Notes: generated by a model not told the origin, from the sequence alone. Shown: positions 9,185-17,419, counted from the stretch's first letter. The stretch: 64,000 nucleotides of DNA from an uncultured Aggregatibacter sp. (GCF_901873365.1 NZ_CABFLM010000104.1:11061-75060), one strand, 5' to 3'. Numbers and translations are program-made.

Positions 9185-9802
9185 TTATTTTTTACGTTGG
9201 TCGTCCAATTCTATACCCTTTGGAACGGTGAATTTAAACAAACTGCCATCTAAATTTTGGTTGGTAATATTGCGCAAAATATATTGATTAGACTGCCCGT
9301 CTTTCTCAATAGTACTAAAACCTTTTAATACGCCATTTGGATCGATACGAATATCAAATTGCTTGATATTGCTGTTTTTGGCTTTCGGTTTTAACACAAA
9401 CCTGTCATCTTTTTGTTCCACCGTATATTGCGCCCAATGGCTTTTGTCATTACTGGTGAGCAACACGAACGGCGTATTATTTACCGCATCTTTTACCCAA
9501 TTGGCCGTCACTTGTTCCACAAACGGGTCATAAAACCAAAGGGTTTTCCCATCGGCAATAATTTGGGTTTCTTGCGGTGATTTGGTGTCCATGCGGAACA
9601 AATTCGGACGTTTGATTCGTAATTTTCCATTACCTTGTTGTACGTTGCTGCCGTTTGCCGACATCACCGTTTGAGCAAAATCCGCACTCAATACACTCAC
9701 TTTATTTAAGCGATTTTGTAACTCAATATCGGCATTTGCCCACGCCATAGAGGCCATCGCAAAAAGAGAAAGTGCGGTGAGTTTTTGGCGTATTTTTTTC
9801 AT
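9185..9802 (-). CDS. lolA: Outer-membrane lipoprotein carrier protein LolA
   Basis: Periplasmic chaperone that takes lipoproteins from LolCDE at the inner membrane to LolB at the outer membrane. The 205-residue product has a signal peptide ending AWA, then the LolA core (RLNKVSVLSADFAQTV, GNGKLRIKRPNLFRM, GKTLWFYDPFVEQV). The start chosen is ATG at 9802, which has AAGGA eight bases upstream; the GTG at 9823 would place that site inside the gene. The signal peptide includes Thr-Ala-Leu encoded by an uptake sequence. First gene of a lolA-rarA operon. Confidence 0.94.
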   Translation of the reverse strand: MKKIRQKLTALSLFAMASMAWANADIELQNRLNKVSVLSADFAQTVMSANGSNVQQGNGKLRIKRPNLFRMDTKSPQETQIIADGKTLWFYDPFVEQVTANWVKDAVNNTPFVLLTSNDKSHWAQYTVEQKDDRFVLKPKAKNSNIKQFDIRIDPNGVLKGFSTIEKDGQSNQYILRNITNQNLDGSLFKFTVPKGIELDDQRKK

Positions 9803-9955
9803 AACATAATTCCTTTTTAACACAATGCGTCAGGAAGACGGAATTACCGCCAACGCAGTTTTACACGTGGCGCATTATAGCCAGAACACCTGACGAAATG
9901 CAAAATCAGCAATGCACTTCTTGTGCGTTCACACAGATTCAGATTGACATAAAAC

Positions 9956-9998
9956 AAAAAGTGCGGTCAAAAAACACCATGAATTTTAACCGCACTTT
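9956..9998 (-). terminator. Uptake-sequence pair terminator after pfkA
   Basis: AAAGTGCGGT and ACCGCACTTT arms with A/T-rich extensions form a hairpin 26 bases past the pfkA stop, followed on the minus strand by a U-rich run. A classic Pasteurellaceae terminator built from two uptake sequences. Confidence 0.8.
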
Positions 9999-10023
9999 GA
10001 CGTTCTCAAATACGCGATTGAGC

Positions 10024-10989
10024 TTAGTCTAAACGTTTGAACATTTTTAACCAATCTGCTTTAAATTCACGGCGCATATTATTGATCGCATCGATAATAT
10101 CGTGGTGAACCAGCTGTTCATTTTGAATCCCAACGCAATAGCCGCCTTTACCTTGCAGCAACAAGTCAATCGCATAAACGCCCATGCGGGAGCCGAGGAT
10201 ACGGTCGAAGGCACAAGGCGAACCGCCACGTTGGATATGACCTAAAATGGTGGCGCGGGTTTCATGGTGAACGCGTTCTTCAATTTCTTTTGCTAACTCA
10301 TTCACATCACAAATTAACTCGGTAATCGCAATAATCGCATGGCGTTTACCTTTAATGATGCTGCGTTCAATTTGGCGAATCAGTTCTTCGCGGTTAAATT
10401 CCACTTCGGAAGCCACGATATATTCACAACCGCCGGCAATCCCTGCGGAGATCGTCAAGTCGCTACAGTGGCGCCCCATGATTTCTACGATGGAAATACG
10501 TTGGTGGGAACTGGAGGTATCACGTAAACGGTCGATCGCTTCAACTGCTGTTTCTAAGGCAGTTTGGTAGCCAATCGTATAGTCGGTACCGGCAACGTCG
10601 TTATCAATTGTGCCCGGAATCCCAACGCATGGGAAACCGTGTTCTTCGGTCAGCAGTTTTGCTCCCATATAAGAACCGTCCCCACCGATCACGACTAACG
10701 CATCAATCCCATGAGAACGTAAAATATCGGCGCATTTGGCGCGGACCTCAGGATTTTTAAATTCCGGAAAGCGGGCAGAACCTAAACAGGTACCGCCACG
10801 GTTGATGATGTCGGATACGCTATAACGGGTTAATTGCTTAATGTTGTTGTGGTATAAGCCATAATAGCCGTCATAGATACCATAAACTTCTAACCCTTCA
10901 GACAACCCTGCGCGAACCACTGCGCGAATTGCCGCGTTCATGCCCGGTGCGTCTCCACCGCTTGTTAGTACTGCAATTTTTTTGATCAT
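10024..10989 (-). CDS. pfkA: ATP-dependent 6-phosphofructokinase
   Basis: Phosphorylates fructose 6-phosphate in glycolysis. The 321-residue product has every key block of bacterial PfkA: GGDAPGMNAAIR at the N-terminus, GGDGSYMGA (ATP binding), PGTIDNDVAGTDYTIG with the catalytic Asp near residue 128, MGRHCSDLTI, and HIQRGGSPCAFDR. Length matches E. coli PfkA (320). The GGDGS glycine pattern indicates ATP rather than pyrophosphate as donor. It stands alone, with an uptake-sequence terminator downstream. Confidence 0.97.
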   Translation of the reverse strand: MIKKIAVLTSGGDAPGMNAAIRAVVRAGLSEGLEVYGIYDGYYGLYHNNIKQLTRYSVSDIINRGGTCLGSARFPEFKNPEVRAKCADILRSHGIDALVVIGGDGSYMGAKLLTEEHGFPCVGIPGTIDNDVAGTDYTIGYQTALETAVEAIDRLRDTSSSHQRISIVEIMGRHCSDLTISAGIAGGCEYIVASEVEFNREELIRQIERSIIKGKRHAIIAITELICDVNELAKEIEERVHHETRATILGHIQRGGSPCAFDRILGSRMGVYAIDLLLQGKGGYCVGIQNEQLVHHDIIDAINNMRREFKADWLKMFKRLD

Positions 10990-11039
10990 GCGTTATTCCT
11001 ATTAAAATATAAAAGAATGAATATTAAAAACTGTATAAA

Positions 11040-11960
11040 TTATATCACTTTTTTATCTAACTGCATTTCCTGTTGCACAACAAATGTGGGTTCCGGATGA
11101 ATCACAATATCACTGCGCGGAAATGTCTTACATAGGCAACGTTCCAAATGTTCGGTGATATCATGGGCTTCAATAAAAGACAGTTCATCGGCTAATTCTA
11201 AGTGAAATTGAATAAAACGAATGGCGCCGGAACGACGGGTTCGTAACGCATGAAACCCGAGGATGCGTGGATCTTGGGCGATTTCTTGGTTAAGCACCGC
11301 GTTAATTTGTTCAATTTCCTCCGGTGGCAACATTTGATCAAGCAATAACTGTGTTGAACTAAACAGCATTTTGGCTGCATTTAATAAAATATAAAGGGAG
11401 ATTAAAATCGCAAAAACTGCATCTGCCCATAAAATACCGTGCACACTTAAGCCTAAGGAAATCAAAATGGCAAAGTTCATCAGCAAATCTGTTTGATAAT
11501 GCAACCGATCCGCTTTAATTGCCGGGCTATCTGTTTGTTCAATTACGCGTCCTTGATACCACACTAATAATAGTGTCGCAAAAATGGAAAATACGGTGAC
11601 CAACATACCCAGTATTGTATTGTTCAAGGCTTGCGGGGAATTAAAACGATGAATGCCTTGTAATAACAAGAAAATCGCCGAACCGGAAATAAACGCACTT
11701 TGCACGAGCGAAGCCAGGGATTCCGCCTTGCCATGCCCAAAAGAGTGATTATGATCCGCAGGCATTAAAGCGAAACGCAAAATCAGCATGTTCATGAACG
11801 AAGCCAATAAATCCAACATGGAATCGGTAATAGAGGCGAGCATACTCACCGAACCGGTTTGCCACCAAGCGATACCTTTCGCGATAATCAAAATCAACGC
11901 CGTGATAATGGCAAAATTGGCCGCTTTTTTGACTTGCGCGGAATATTCTACAGCAGACAT
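11040..11960 (-). CDS. fieF: Cation diffusion facilitator, FieF/YiiP-like
   Basis: Proton-coupled efflux of divalent metals (Zn, Fe, Cd) across the inner membrane. The 306-residue product shows six hydrophobic helices, DSMLD in helix 2 and HYQTD in helix 5, the Asp/His tetrahedral metal site of YiiP, then a C-terminal cytoplasmic domain with HALRTRRSGAIRFIQFHLEL and HDITEHLE for the regulatory zinc sites. Length is close to E. coli FieF (300). Its start codon overlaps by one base the end of the upstream lipoprotein gene, so both lie in one transcript with yaaA. Exact metal specificity cannot be told from sequence. Confidence 0.92.
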   Translation of the reverse strand: MSAVEYSAQVKKAANFAIITALILIIAKGIAWWQTGSVSMLASITDSMLDLLASFMNMLILRFALMPADHNHSFGHGKAESLASLVQSAFISGSAIFLLLQGIHRFNSPQALNNTILGMLVTVFSIFATLLLVWYQGRVIEQTDSPAIKADRLHYQTDLLMNFAILISLGLSVHGILWADAVFAILISLYILLNAAKMLFSSTQLLLDQMLPPEEIEQINAVLNQEIAQDPRILGFHALRTRRSGAIRFIQFHLELADELSFIEAHDITEHLERCLCKTFPRSDIVIHPEPTFVVQQEMQLDKKVI

Positions 11961-12523
11961 TAAGCTTTACACGATAACAGCCAATCGGCTTTCATTAACT
12001 GTTTCATTTCTTTTTCCACCACGTATTTTTTCAGGTGGTTAATAACCCGTTTTCCGTTCATATTCATCATCTTATGATTTTTAGGAATCTTTAATGAATA
12101 TTGATATTGCACAAAGCCACAAAACGGCAGCTCTTTGCCTTTCGCCACATCAATTTGCCAATCTTTATTTTCTACAGAAGGCTCATAAATCACATAAGCA
12201 TAAAGCGTATTATCCTGAGCATAGAGGTGGAAATTTTTTATCCCGGTGTTGGTATAAATCCGTTTACGCCAGTCAATACGTTCCTGTAAAGTGCGTTTTT
12301 GTTTGTTACGATCTAACAAAATTTCCACCGCACTTTGCCAATGCTGTGCGCTTTCGTTCGGTAAGACATAAAAATAACGAACGACCGACTCCAGGTCCTG
12401 TTTCGTGGCTAAATGATAGGTTTTCTTGTTGTGCTCTACCGTTTCAGGCGCATTAAGTTGCGGTGGGCTGACACAGGCCGATAAAAAAAGTGCGGTTAAA
12501 ATAACAAGTGTTTTTTTCATCAT
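11960..12523 (-). CDS. Putative lipoprotein of unknown function
   Basis: The 187-residue product has a lipoprotein signal: basic start, hydrophobic stretch VILTALFLSAC and lipobox LSAC with the modified Cys at about residue 17. The mature part is hydrophilic and has no domain I recognise; it includes HWQSAVEILLDRNK and RKRIYTNTGIKNFHLYA and ends in Cys-Lys-Ala. The Thr-Ala-Leu in the signal peptide is encoded by an uptake sequence, a sign of long residence in this lineage. It starts 2 bases after the yaaA stop and overlaps fieF by one base, so it belongs to a yaaA-lipoprotein-fieF operon. Two adjacent ATG codons are possible starts. Confidence 0.8.
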   Translation of the reverse strand: MMKKTLVILTALFLSACVSPPQLNAPETVEHNKKTYHLATKQDLESVVRYFYVLPNESAQHWQSAVEILLDRNKQKRTLQERIDWRKRIYTNTGIKNFHLYAQDNTLYAYVIYEPSVENKDWQIDVAKGKELPFCGFVQYQYSLKIPKNHKMMNMNGKRVINHLKKYVVEKEMKQLMKADWLLSCKA

Positions 12524-12525
12524 GT

Positions 12526-13302
12526 TTATTCCGCCAAATCCCGTTTAAAGACAAATTCTGTTTTTGTAGATGCCACGCTATCAAACCAGTAGCCGCCAAG
12601 GTCGAATTCCTTGAGCTGTTCTACGTCGCTAAGGCGATGTTGAATGAGGTAACGACACATTAAGCCGCGTGCCTTTTTAGCATAGAAGCTAATCACTTTA
12701 TACTTCCCATTTTTGTTATCTAAGAAGATCGGTTTGATAATCTGCGCTTTTAATTGTTGCTCTTGCACCGATTTGTAATATTCATCAGAAGCTAAATTAA
12801 TTAAAATGCCGCCTTGTTCATCAATTGCTTGTTGTAACACCGGAGTGATGACGCCCTGCCAGAACGCATATAAATCCTTGCCTTTCGGGTTAGCGAGTTT
12901 TGTTCCCATTTCCAAACGGTATGGCTGGATTAAATCGAGTGGCGTTAATAAGCCATATAAGCCGGATAAAATACGCAAGTGTTGCTGGGCAAATAACACA
13001 TCTTCTTCGTTGAGAGATTCAATGTCTAATCCGGTGTAAACATCGCCTTTGAACGCATAAACCGCCGCTTTGGCATTCTGTTCGTTATGATTTTGTTGCC
13101 ATTCGGCAAAACGGGCGGCATTAAGTCCCGCGAGTTTATCGCTGATTGACATTAATGAGCCAATGTCTGCCGGTGTCAGTTCACGGCAAATATCGATCAG
13201 TTGTTGGCTTTGTGTTAAAAAGTGCGGTTGAAAATGCGGGAGTTTTTTAGGGACTGCGCTTTCAAAATCTAATGTCTTCGCAGGTGAAATAATGGCTAAC
13301 AT
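12526..13302 (-). CDS. yaaA: Peroxide stress protein YaaA (DUF328)
   Basis: YaaA lowers intracellular free iron and limits DNA and protein oxidation under hydrogen peroxide stress in E. coli; it also binds DNA through a helix-hairpin-helix fold. The 258-residue product equals the E. coli length and opens with the diagnostic MLAIISPAKTLDFE. Other family blocks are ADIGSLMSISDKLAGLNAAR, LSGLYGLLTPLD, YRLEMGTKL and FYAKKARGLMCRYL. ATG at 13302 is preferred; the frame also includes an upstream TTG at 13308. First gene of an operon with a lipoprotein and a metal-efflux gene, an attractive grouping for iron and oxidative stress. Confidence 0.95.
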   Translation of the reverse strand: MLAIISPAKTLDFESAVPKKLPHFQPHFLTQSQQLIDICRELTPADIGSLMSISDKLAGLNAARFAEWQQNHNEQNAKAAVYAFKGDVYTGLDIESLNEEDVLFAQQHLRILSGLYGLLTPLDLIQPYRLEMGTKLANPKGKDLYAFWQGVITPVLQQAIDEQGGILINLASDEYYKSVQEQQLKAQIIKPIFLDNKNGKYKVISFYAKKARGLMCRYLIQHRLSDVEQLKEFDLGGYWFDSVASTKTEFVFKRDLAE

Positions 13303-13333
13303 AAACAATCCTGTAATGGTTCTGATAACAACG

Positions 13334-14005
13334 CTAAAGCGCGCTTAATTGCCAATTAATCGGGGCAATACCCTGTTGTTGTAAATAGGCGTTGGTTTTC
13401 GAAAAATGGCAGCAGCCGAAAAAGCCACGATGGGCAGATAGCGGCGACGGATGCACTGCGGTTAAAACACAATGTTTTTGGCGATCAATGAATTGCCCTT
13501 TTTTCTGTGCCGGGCTACCCCATAATAGAAAAACCAGATTTTCGCGATGTTGATTCAAGGCTTCAATCACTTTATCGGTGAAAATTTCCCAGCCCCAATT
13601 AGCGTGGGAATGGGCTAAACCCTGTTCTACGGTTAAAACCGAGTTAAGCAATAACACGCCTTGCTGTGCCCATTCCACTAAATAACCGTGATTCGGCATC
13701 TGAAAGCCCTCAATGTCATCGGACAATTCTTTATACATATTTAACAAGGACGGTGGCGGTTTGATACCGGGTTTAACGGAGAAAGACAAGCCATGCGCCT
13801 GATTTGGCCCGTGGTAAGGATCTTGCCCTAAAATCACCACTTTGACTTGATCAAATTCGGTTAACTTGAACGCGTTAAACACATCATGCGCCGGCGGATA
13901 AATGATTTTACCGGCCTCCCGTTCTGCGTGAACTCGCTGCAAAACGTGCTGGAAATAAGGCTGTTGTTTTTCTTGTCCAATCACATCTGTCCAGGTTTTC
14001 ATCAT
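13334..14005 (-). CDS. ung: Uracil-DNA glycosylase
   Basis: Removes uracil from DNA, starting base excision repair. The 223-residue product shows the water-activating loop GQDPYHG with catalytic Asp near residue 62, PPSLLNMYKEL, the uracil-binding LLLNSVLTV, and HPSPLSAHRGFFG with the catalytic His and the minor-groove intercalation loop. Length and order match family 1 UDG (229 aa in E. coli). Two adjacent ATG codons (14005 and 14002) are possible starts. It sits 31 bases upstream of the YaaA start. Confidence 0.96.
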   Translation of the reverse strand: MMKTWTDVIGQEKQQPYFQHVLQRVHAEREAGKIIYPPAHDVFNAFKLTEFDQVKVVILGQDPYHGPNQAHGLSFSVKPGIKPPPSLLNMYKELSDDIEGFQMPNHGYLVEWAQQGVLLLNSVLTVEQGLAHSHANWGWEIFTDKVIEALNQHRENLVFLLWGSPAQKKGQFIDRQKHCVLTAVHPSPLSAHRGFFGCCHFSKTNAYLQQQGIAPINWQLSAL

Positions 14006-14148
14006 GGGGTTCCAATCAATTTTGAATGACGGAAATTATAAAGAACCTAAGGCAAAATTCATAGCCATAAGTTGCCTTTCTTAGTTTCTAAAATGTAAGA
14101 AAAATATCTCAATGCTGTGAAATGTTAGAGAAAAATGACGCAATATTC

Positions 14149-14162
14149 TTGATTAAAATCAA
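14149..14162 (+). promoter_or_regulatory. Perfect FNR box upstream of grcA
   Basis: TTGATTAAAATCAA is an exact match to the FNR consensus TTGAT-N4-ATCAA. Its centre is about 90 bases upstream of the likely transcription start, close to the distal FNR site (-93.5) known for E. coli yfiD. No second consensus box is seen near -40. Confidence 0.85.
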
Positions 14163-14202
14163 ATACCTCAAAATAATTAAAAAAAGACTTTGGTTCTACA
14201 TC

Positions 14203-14238
14203 AAATTTATTTGAAACTTTCAAAAGTTTTGATAGAAT
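14203..14238 (+). promoter_or_regulatory. Candidate grcA promoter with a dyad over the -35
   Basis: TTGAAA (14211-14216) and TAGAAT (14233-14238) with a 16-base gap resemble a sigma-70 promoter. A perfect dyad TCAAATTTATTTGA overlaps the -35 region and may bind a second regulator in place of the proximal FNR site of E. coli. Confidence 0.5.
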
Positions 14239-14287
14239 CCGCTCAGTTCAATTAATATACAGAAAAGCCAAACTTAGGAGGCATTTT

Positions 14288-14671
14288 ATGATTAAAGGTA
14301 TCCAAATTACCCACGCTGCTAACGACAATCTTTTAAACTCTTTCTGGTTGTTAGATAGCGAAAAAGGTGAAGCCCGTTGTTTATGTGCAAAAGGTGATTA
14401 CGCGGAAGATCAAATCGTTGCCGTAAGCGAATTAGGTCAAATCGAATACCGCGAATTACCGGTAAACGTCGCACCAACTGTGAAAGTAGAAGGCGGTCAA
14501 CACTTAAACGTGAACGTATTACGTCGTGAAACATTAGAAGATGCGGTAAAACACCCTGAAAAATATCCGCAATTAACTATCCGTGTTTCCGGTTACGCAG
14601 TACGTTTCAACTCGTTAACCCCTGAACAACAACGCGATGTTATTACCCGTACTTTCACTGAAAGTTTATAA
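14288..14671 (+). CDS. grcA: Autonomous glycyl radical cofactor GrcA (YfiD)
   Basis: A small glycyl-radical protein that can replace the damaged C-terminal part of pyruvate formate-lyase, keeping anaerobic pyruvate cleavage working after oxygen exposure. The 127-residue product matches the family length and ends with the glycyl-radical segment RVSGYAVRFNSL, with the radical Gly near residue 102; it must be activated by PflA. Start ATG at 14288 follows AGGAGG seven bases upstream. It has its own promoter with a perfect FNR box and a strong terminator, so it is a single-gene, oxygen-controlled unit. Functionally it fits the formate dehydrogenase operon nearby, as PFL makes formate. Confidence 0.96.
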   Translation: MIKGIQITHAANDNLLNSFWLLDSEKGEARCLCAKGDYAEDQIVAVSELGQIEYRELPVNVAPTVKVEGGQHLNVNVLRRETLEDAVKHPEKYPQLTIRVSGYAVRFNSLTPEQQRDVITRTFTESL

Positions 14672-14684
14672 TTTCATGTTGAGT

Positions 14685-14719
14685 AAAAAGAACCCCCGAT
14701 AAATTCGGGGGTTCTTTTT
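14685..14719 (+). terminator. Intrinsic terminator of grcA
   Basis: A GC-rich stem (AGAACCCCCGA paired with TCGGGGGTTCT) with a TAAAT loop is followed by TTTTT, 15 bases past the grcA stop. Confidence 0.93.
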
Positions 14720-15076
14720 ACTTTCTTCCCCCATGTTTTCCGATCATTCAATATGACCACTTGGGCAGTGAAAATAAACGGAAAATATAGGGTGCTGTCG
14801 GAAACGAAACTTACGTTTAATCCGTGGGTAATAAATTACCCATGGTTAGGCATAGTTGCTCACTTTTGGGGAACTTGCAGTTTGTAAAATAATTATAGAT
14901 ATGAAACCTTATGTTTAAGAAAAATCAATAGCGTTAAACCATGATGCATTTTCTATTCCTGAAGATGATCTATTAGTTACTGGCGCACTTGTTGGCTAGT
15001 ATGCCATAATTATGCCGCCCCCCACAAACCGAAGACACAAAACAGGTGTGAACGTGTTAAATTTCCATCGCTCTTT
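14720..15076. other. Gene-poor stretch with a palindrome and short relic-like frames
   Basis: No complete gene is visible. The stretch holds a perfect dyad TGGGTAAT-AA-ATTACCCA at 14825-14842 with no T-run, so more likely a protein site than a terminator. A short open segment near 14925-15000 (reading ...DAFSIPEDDLLVTGALVG then stop) looks protein-like but has no start. It adjoins a broken monooxygenase gene, so the stretch is probably decaying DNA. Confidence 0.4.
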
Positions 15077-15394
15077 TTAACCCTTGAATTTACAATCCAA
15101 GTGCAACAAACGAATGAAACCCGTCCCAATTTGGTCATTGTGAACGTGAAGCCGTCGGAAAATGAGAAATTTAAAGCCATGGTGTTGCCGGAAATGACGC
15201 AATCCCTGAAAGTGGAGCCGGGTGTGTCGGCGATGTATGTCGCTACAGTGAAAGAACAACCGAGTCATTGGGTGTTCTTTGAAATCTACGCCAACGATGA
15301 GACTTATACGGCACACCGATGAGATGTTGCAGGATAAGCAAAGTATCGAAATCCGTCCGACCTATTTGGACTACAAAGGCAGCTTGGTTTTTTA
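15071..15394 (+). pseudogene. Broken antibiotic-biosynthesis-monooxygenase (ABM) domain gene
   Basis: From the GTG at 15101 the first frame reads a dimeric alpha/beta-barrel monooxygenase domain (LVIVNVKPSENEKF, GVSAMYVATVKEQPS, WVFFEIYANDETYTAHR) and hits TGA at 15320. The family continues past this point, and the expected tail (DEMLQDKQSIEIRPTYLDYKG, ending SLVF) is present in another frame from 15318 to 15394. The join lacks roughly ten residues normally found after the YTAHR block, so a small deletion with frameshift broke the gene. The open frame also runs some way upstream of the GTG without a clear start. The intact family includes YgiN-like quinol monooxygenases; function here is presumably lost. 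Confidence 0.75.
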
Positions 15395-15425
15395 ATGCAA
15401 GTGGCAGATAAGCTTGCACAAACGT

Positions 15426-15470
15426 AAAAAGTGCGGTCGAAATTCATGGTGTTTTTCGACCGCACTTTAT
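15426..15470. terminator. Bidirectional uptake-sequence pair terminator
   Basis: AAAGTGCGGTCGAAA (15428-15442) and its exact complement (15454-15468) form a 15-bp stem with an 11-base loop, flanked by A and T runs, between the broken monooxygenase gene and hchA, which converge. Confidence 0.85.
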
Positions 15471-15495
15471 GTTATTTCAAGAAGGAGAAGGGCGA

Positions 15496-16359
15496 TTAAG
15501 CGACGGCTTTTAACAACTCCTCGACAGCTAAAATGCCTAAATTGTTAGACGCAAGTGGGCTGTCGCCGGTGAGCACGTTGCGGTCTTTGTTCACTTGACC
15601 TGTAATGCCTTCGTTCAATACTTTCACGCCTAAAGATTCTAAGCGTTCCGCTAATAACCATTGTAATTTGCCCGGAATGTAGCCGATGTCCACGTTCGCG
15701 CCTTCGTCTAACGCATCTGGGAATACGCAGATTTCATAGCCGTTGAATGGGAAATCTTCCGGTTTTTCGCCTATGCTTGCTGCTAAAAATGCTGCAGGTC
15801 CGTGGCATAAGCTGATGATATATTTATCATTTGCAAACGCCCAGTTTAATACTGCTTTCATGTCGGTGCTGAACGGAAGACCGTGTAATGCTGCGTGACC
15901 ACCCGGGATTAACACGCCTAAGTATGGTGAATCTTCCGCTGTGACTTCCGCCAAAATATCCGCTAATTTATGTGGATTTTTGAATTTCGGCAAGTAGGTT
16001 TCGTATAAGCCCATCACCGCTTCATCTTCGGTTGGCATCGCCCACATTTCAAATTTTACCGAGTTACCTGAAAGGGTTGCCACTTCAATTTCAAAACCAG
16101 CGTGGTGAATATGCAACATTGGCAACATCGTTTCCACAGGGTGGTTACCCGTTGAAAATAATTTGCCGTTTTTCATTTCTAAATAGCGTTCGTCAGAAGC
16201 CACCATTAAAATTTTGTATTTGCCACCTGTGTAAGGTTTGTCGAATTTAAAACCGTCGAAATCCGTTTTTTTCGCCACATATTGGCTTAATGAGTATTCT
16301 GATGGGAAAAATGCGTTATGTTCTGCACGGTCTGCTACTGGGCTTTTTAAATCTGCCAT
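15496..16359 (-). CDS. hchA: Hsp31/HchA: glyoxalase III, protein deglycase, holding chaperone
   Basis: A DJ-1/PfpI-fold enzyme that detoxifies methylglyoxal without glutathione and also acts as a chaperone or deglycase. The 287-residue product is close to E. coli HchA (283). It has the nucleophile elbow SLCHGPAAFL with catalytic Cys near 190 and adjacent His, the Asp of the triad in CVFPDALDEG, and the HIHHAGFEIEVATLSG block carrying metal-site residues. The last gene of its transcript is followed by an uptake-sequence hairpin. It is divergent from an intact LysR regulator gene, which probably controls it. Confidence 0.94.
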   Translation of the reverse strand: MADLKSPVADRAEHNAFFPSEYSLSQYVAKKTDFDGFKFDKPYTGGKYKILMVASDERYLEMKNGKLFSTGNHPVETMLPMLHIHHAGFEIEVATLSGNSVKFEMWAMPTEDEAVMGLYETYLPKFKNPHKLADILAEVTAEDSPYLGVLIPGGHAALHGLPFSTDMKAVLNWAFANDKYIISLCHGPAAFLAASIGEKPEDFPFNGYEICVFPDALDEGANVDIGYIPGKLQWLLAERLESLGVKVLNEGITGQVNKDRNVLTGDSPLASNNLGILAVEELLKAVA

Positions 16360-16455
16360 TTTTTTCTACTAATGTTAAAAGAATGTTTAAAAAAGATTGT
16401 TTGTTGTAATGGGGGCATTATATCCTAGTCTTTCAATTTGAAAATTAATAGAATA

Positions 16456-16470
16456 AGAATAAACTATTCT
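16456..16470. promoter_or_regulatory. Candidate LysR operator between hchA and the regulator gene
   Basis: The dyad AGAATA-AAC-TATTCT lies 14 bases before the regulator start codon, in a divergent intergenic region as is usual for LysR sites. The core GAATAAACTATTC is repeated exactly in front of the degraded second LysR copy (18699-18711), with the following bases up to the start codon also conserved. Confidence 0.6.
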
Positions 16471-16483
16471 GAAAAAAGGAATA

Positions 16484-17383
16484 ATGATGAATAAATTAGA
16501 AGCTCTTCGTTATTTTTGCTCCGCTGCGGAAACTCTTAATTTCCGTGAAACCGCTCAACGCCTTGCCGTTTCGCCCCAAGTAGTCACGAGAATGATTGCC
16601 AATCTCGAAACGTTATTAGGCGAAAGCCTGTTCAAGCGTAACACTCGAAACATCAAACTCACTGAATTTGGCGAGCAATTTTTACCGAAAGCGACGCAAT
16701 ATTTGGCGAAAGGCGAACAGCTATTTGCTAAAAACAATGTAAAAGAAAAAGCAATGCAAGGTGTAGTTCGGATTACCCTGCCGCCGATGCCTTACAACGA
16801 TGAAATTCTGTTTGAATTATTGACCGCACTTGAGCCCTACCCCGACATTGCGATTGATTGGCGGGTGGGCATTGATAAGCTCAAAAGTGTAGATGACCAA
16901 ATTGACATTGGCTTGCGAATTTGCCAAGAACCTGAGTTGGATTGGGTGGCGCAGCATATCTGCACTTTTTCGGAAAAAATTGTCGCCTCGCCCGCCTTAC
17001 TCAAGCGATTGGATTTCCCTAAAGATTTACAAGATTTAGCCCAAAATTATCCACTGAGTGGTTTGATTGACCCCAAACTGAAACGTATTTGGCAATGGCA
17101 AATCAACGCTGAACAACGTTTTATGCCCAACAGAGCGATATTCTTCGCCTCTGACGTGCAAAGCGAATTGCAATCAGCTCTCGCTGGTCGCACTTGTTCT
17201 TATCTTATCAACAGTGTTTGTGATCCCTATTTAGAAAATGGTCGATTGGTGGAACTCTTCCCCGAAATTGAAAAGCAAAAATGGCAGCTTTATTTATACC
17301 GACCATATCAAACGATTGTTGCCGAGCGGGTGATATGGGTGTATAACAAGTTGAAGGAGATTTTGTTGTCGAAAATGTTTTAG
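16484..17383 (+). CDS. LysR-family transcriptional regulator
   Basis: A 299-residue LysR regulator: an N-terminal winged helix-turn-helix (LEALRYFCSAAETLNFRETAQRLAVSPQVVTRMIANLE) and a C-terminal effector-binding domain. It is divergent from hchA with 124 bases between them, and followed by a hairpin terminator shared with the convergent LLM oxidoreductase gene. Likely targets are hchA, itself and the neighbouring oxidoreductase genes; the effector is unknown, electrophile or aldehyde stress being a reasonable guess from hchA. A degenerate paralogue lies 1.3 kb downstream. Two adjacent ATG codons (16484, 16487) are possible starts. Confidence 0.9.
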   Translation: MMNKLEALRYFCSAAETLNFRETAQRLAVSPQVVTRMIANLETLLGESLFKRNTRNIKLTEFGEQFLPKATQYLAKGEQLFAKNNVKEKAMQGVVRITLPPMPYNDEILFELLTALEPYPDIAIDWRVGIDKLKSVDDQIDIGLRICQEPELDWVAQHICTFSEKIVASPALLKRLDFPKDLQDLAQNYPLSGLIDPKLKRIWQWQINAEQRFMPNRAIFFASDVQSELQSALAGRTCSYLINSVCDPYLENGRLVELFPEIEKQKWQLYLYRPYQTIVAERVIWVYNKLKEILLSKMF

Positions 17384-17387
17384 GTAT

Positions 17388-17418
17388 AAAAATGGCGAGA
17401 TGATCTCGCCATGTTTTT
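17388..17418. terminator. Bidirectional terminator between the LysR and LLM genes
   Basis: ATGGCGAGA and TCTCGCCAT form a 9-bp stem with a TGA loop, flanked by AAAA and GTTTTT, between two convergent genes. Confidence 0.88.
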
Positions 17419-17419
17419 A

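Noticed and set aside
14925..15000. Small coding gene in the gap after grcA
   Set aside because: The protein-like segment has an upstream stop and no start codon or ribosome site, so it is at most a relic.
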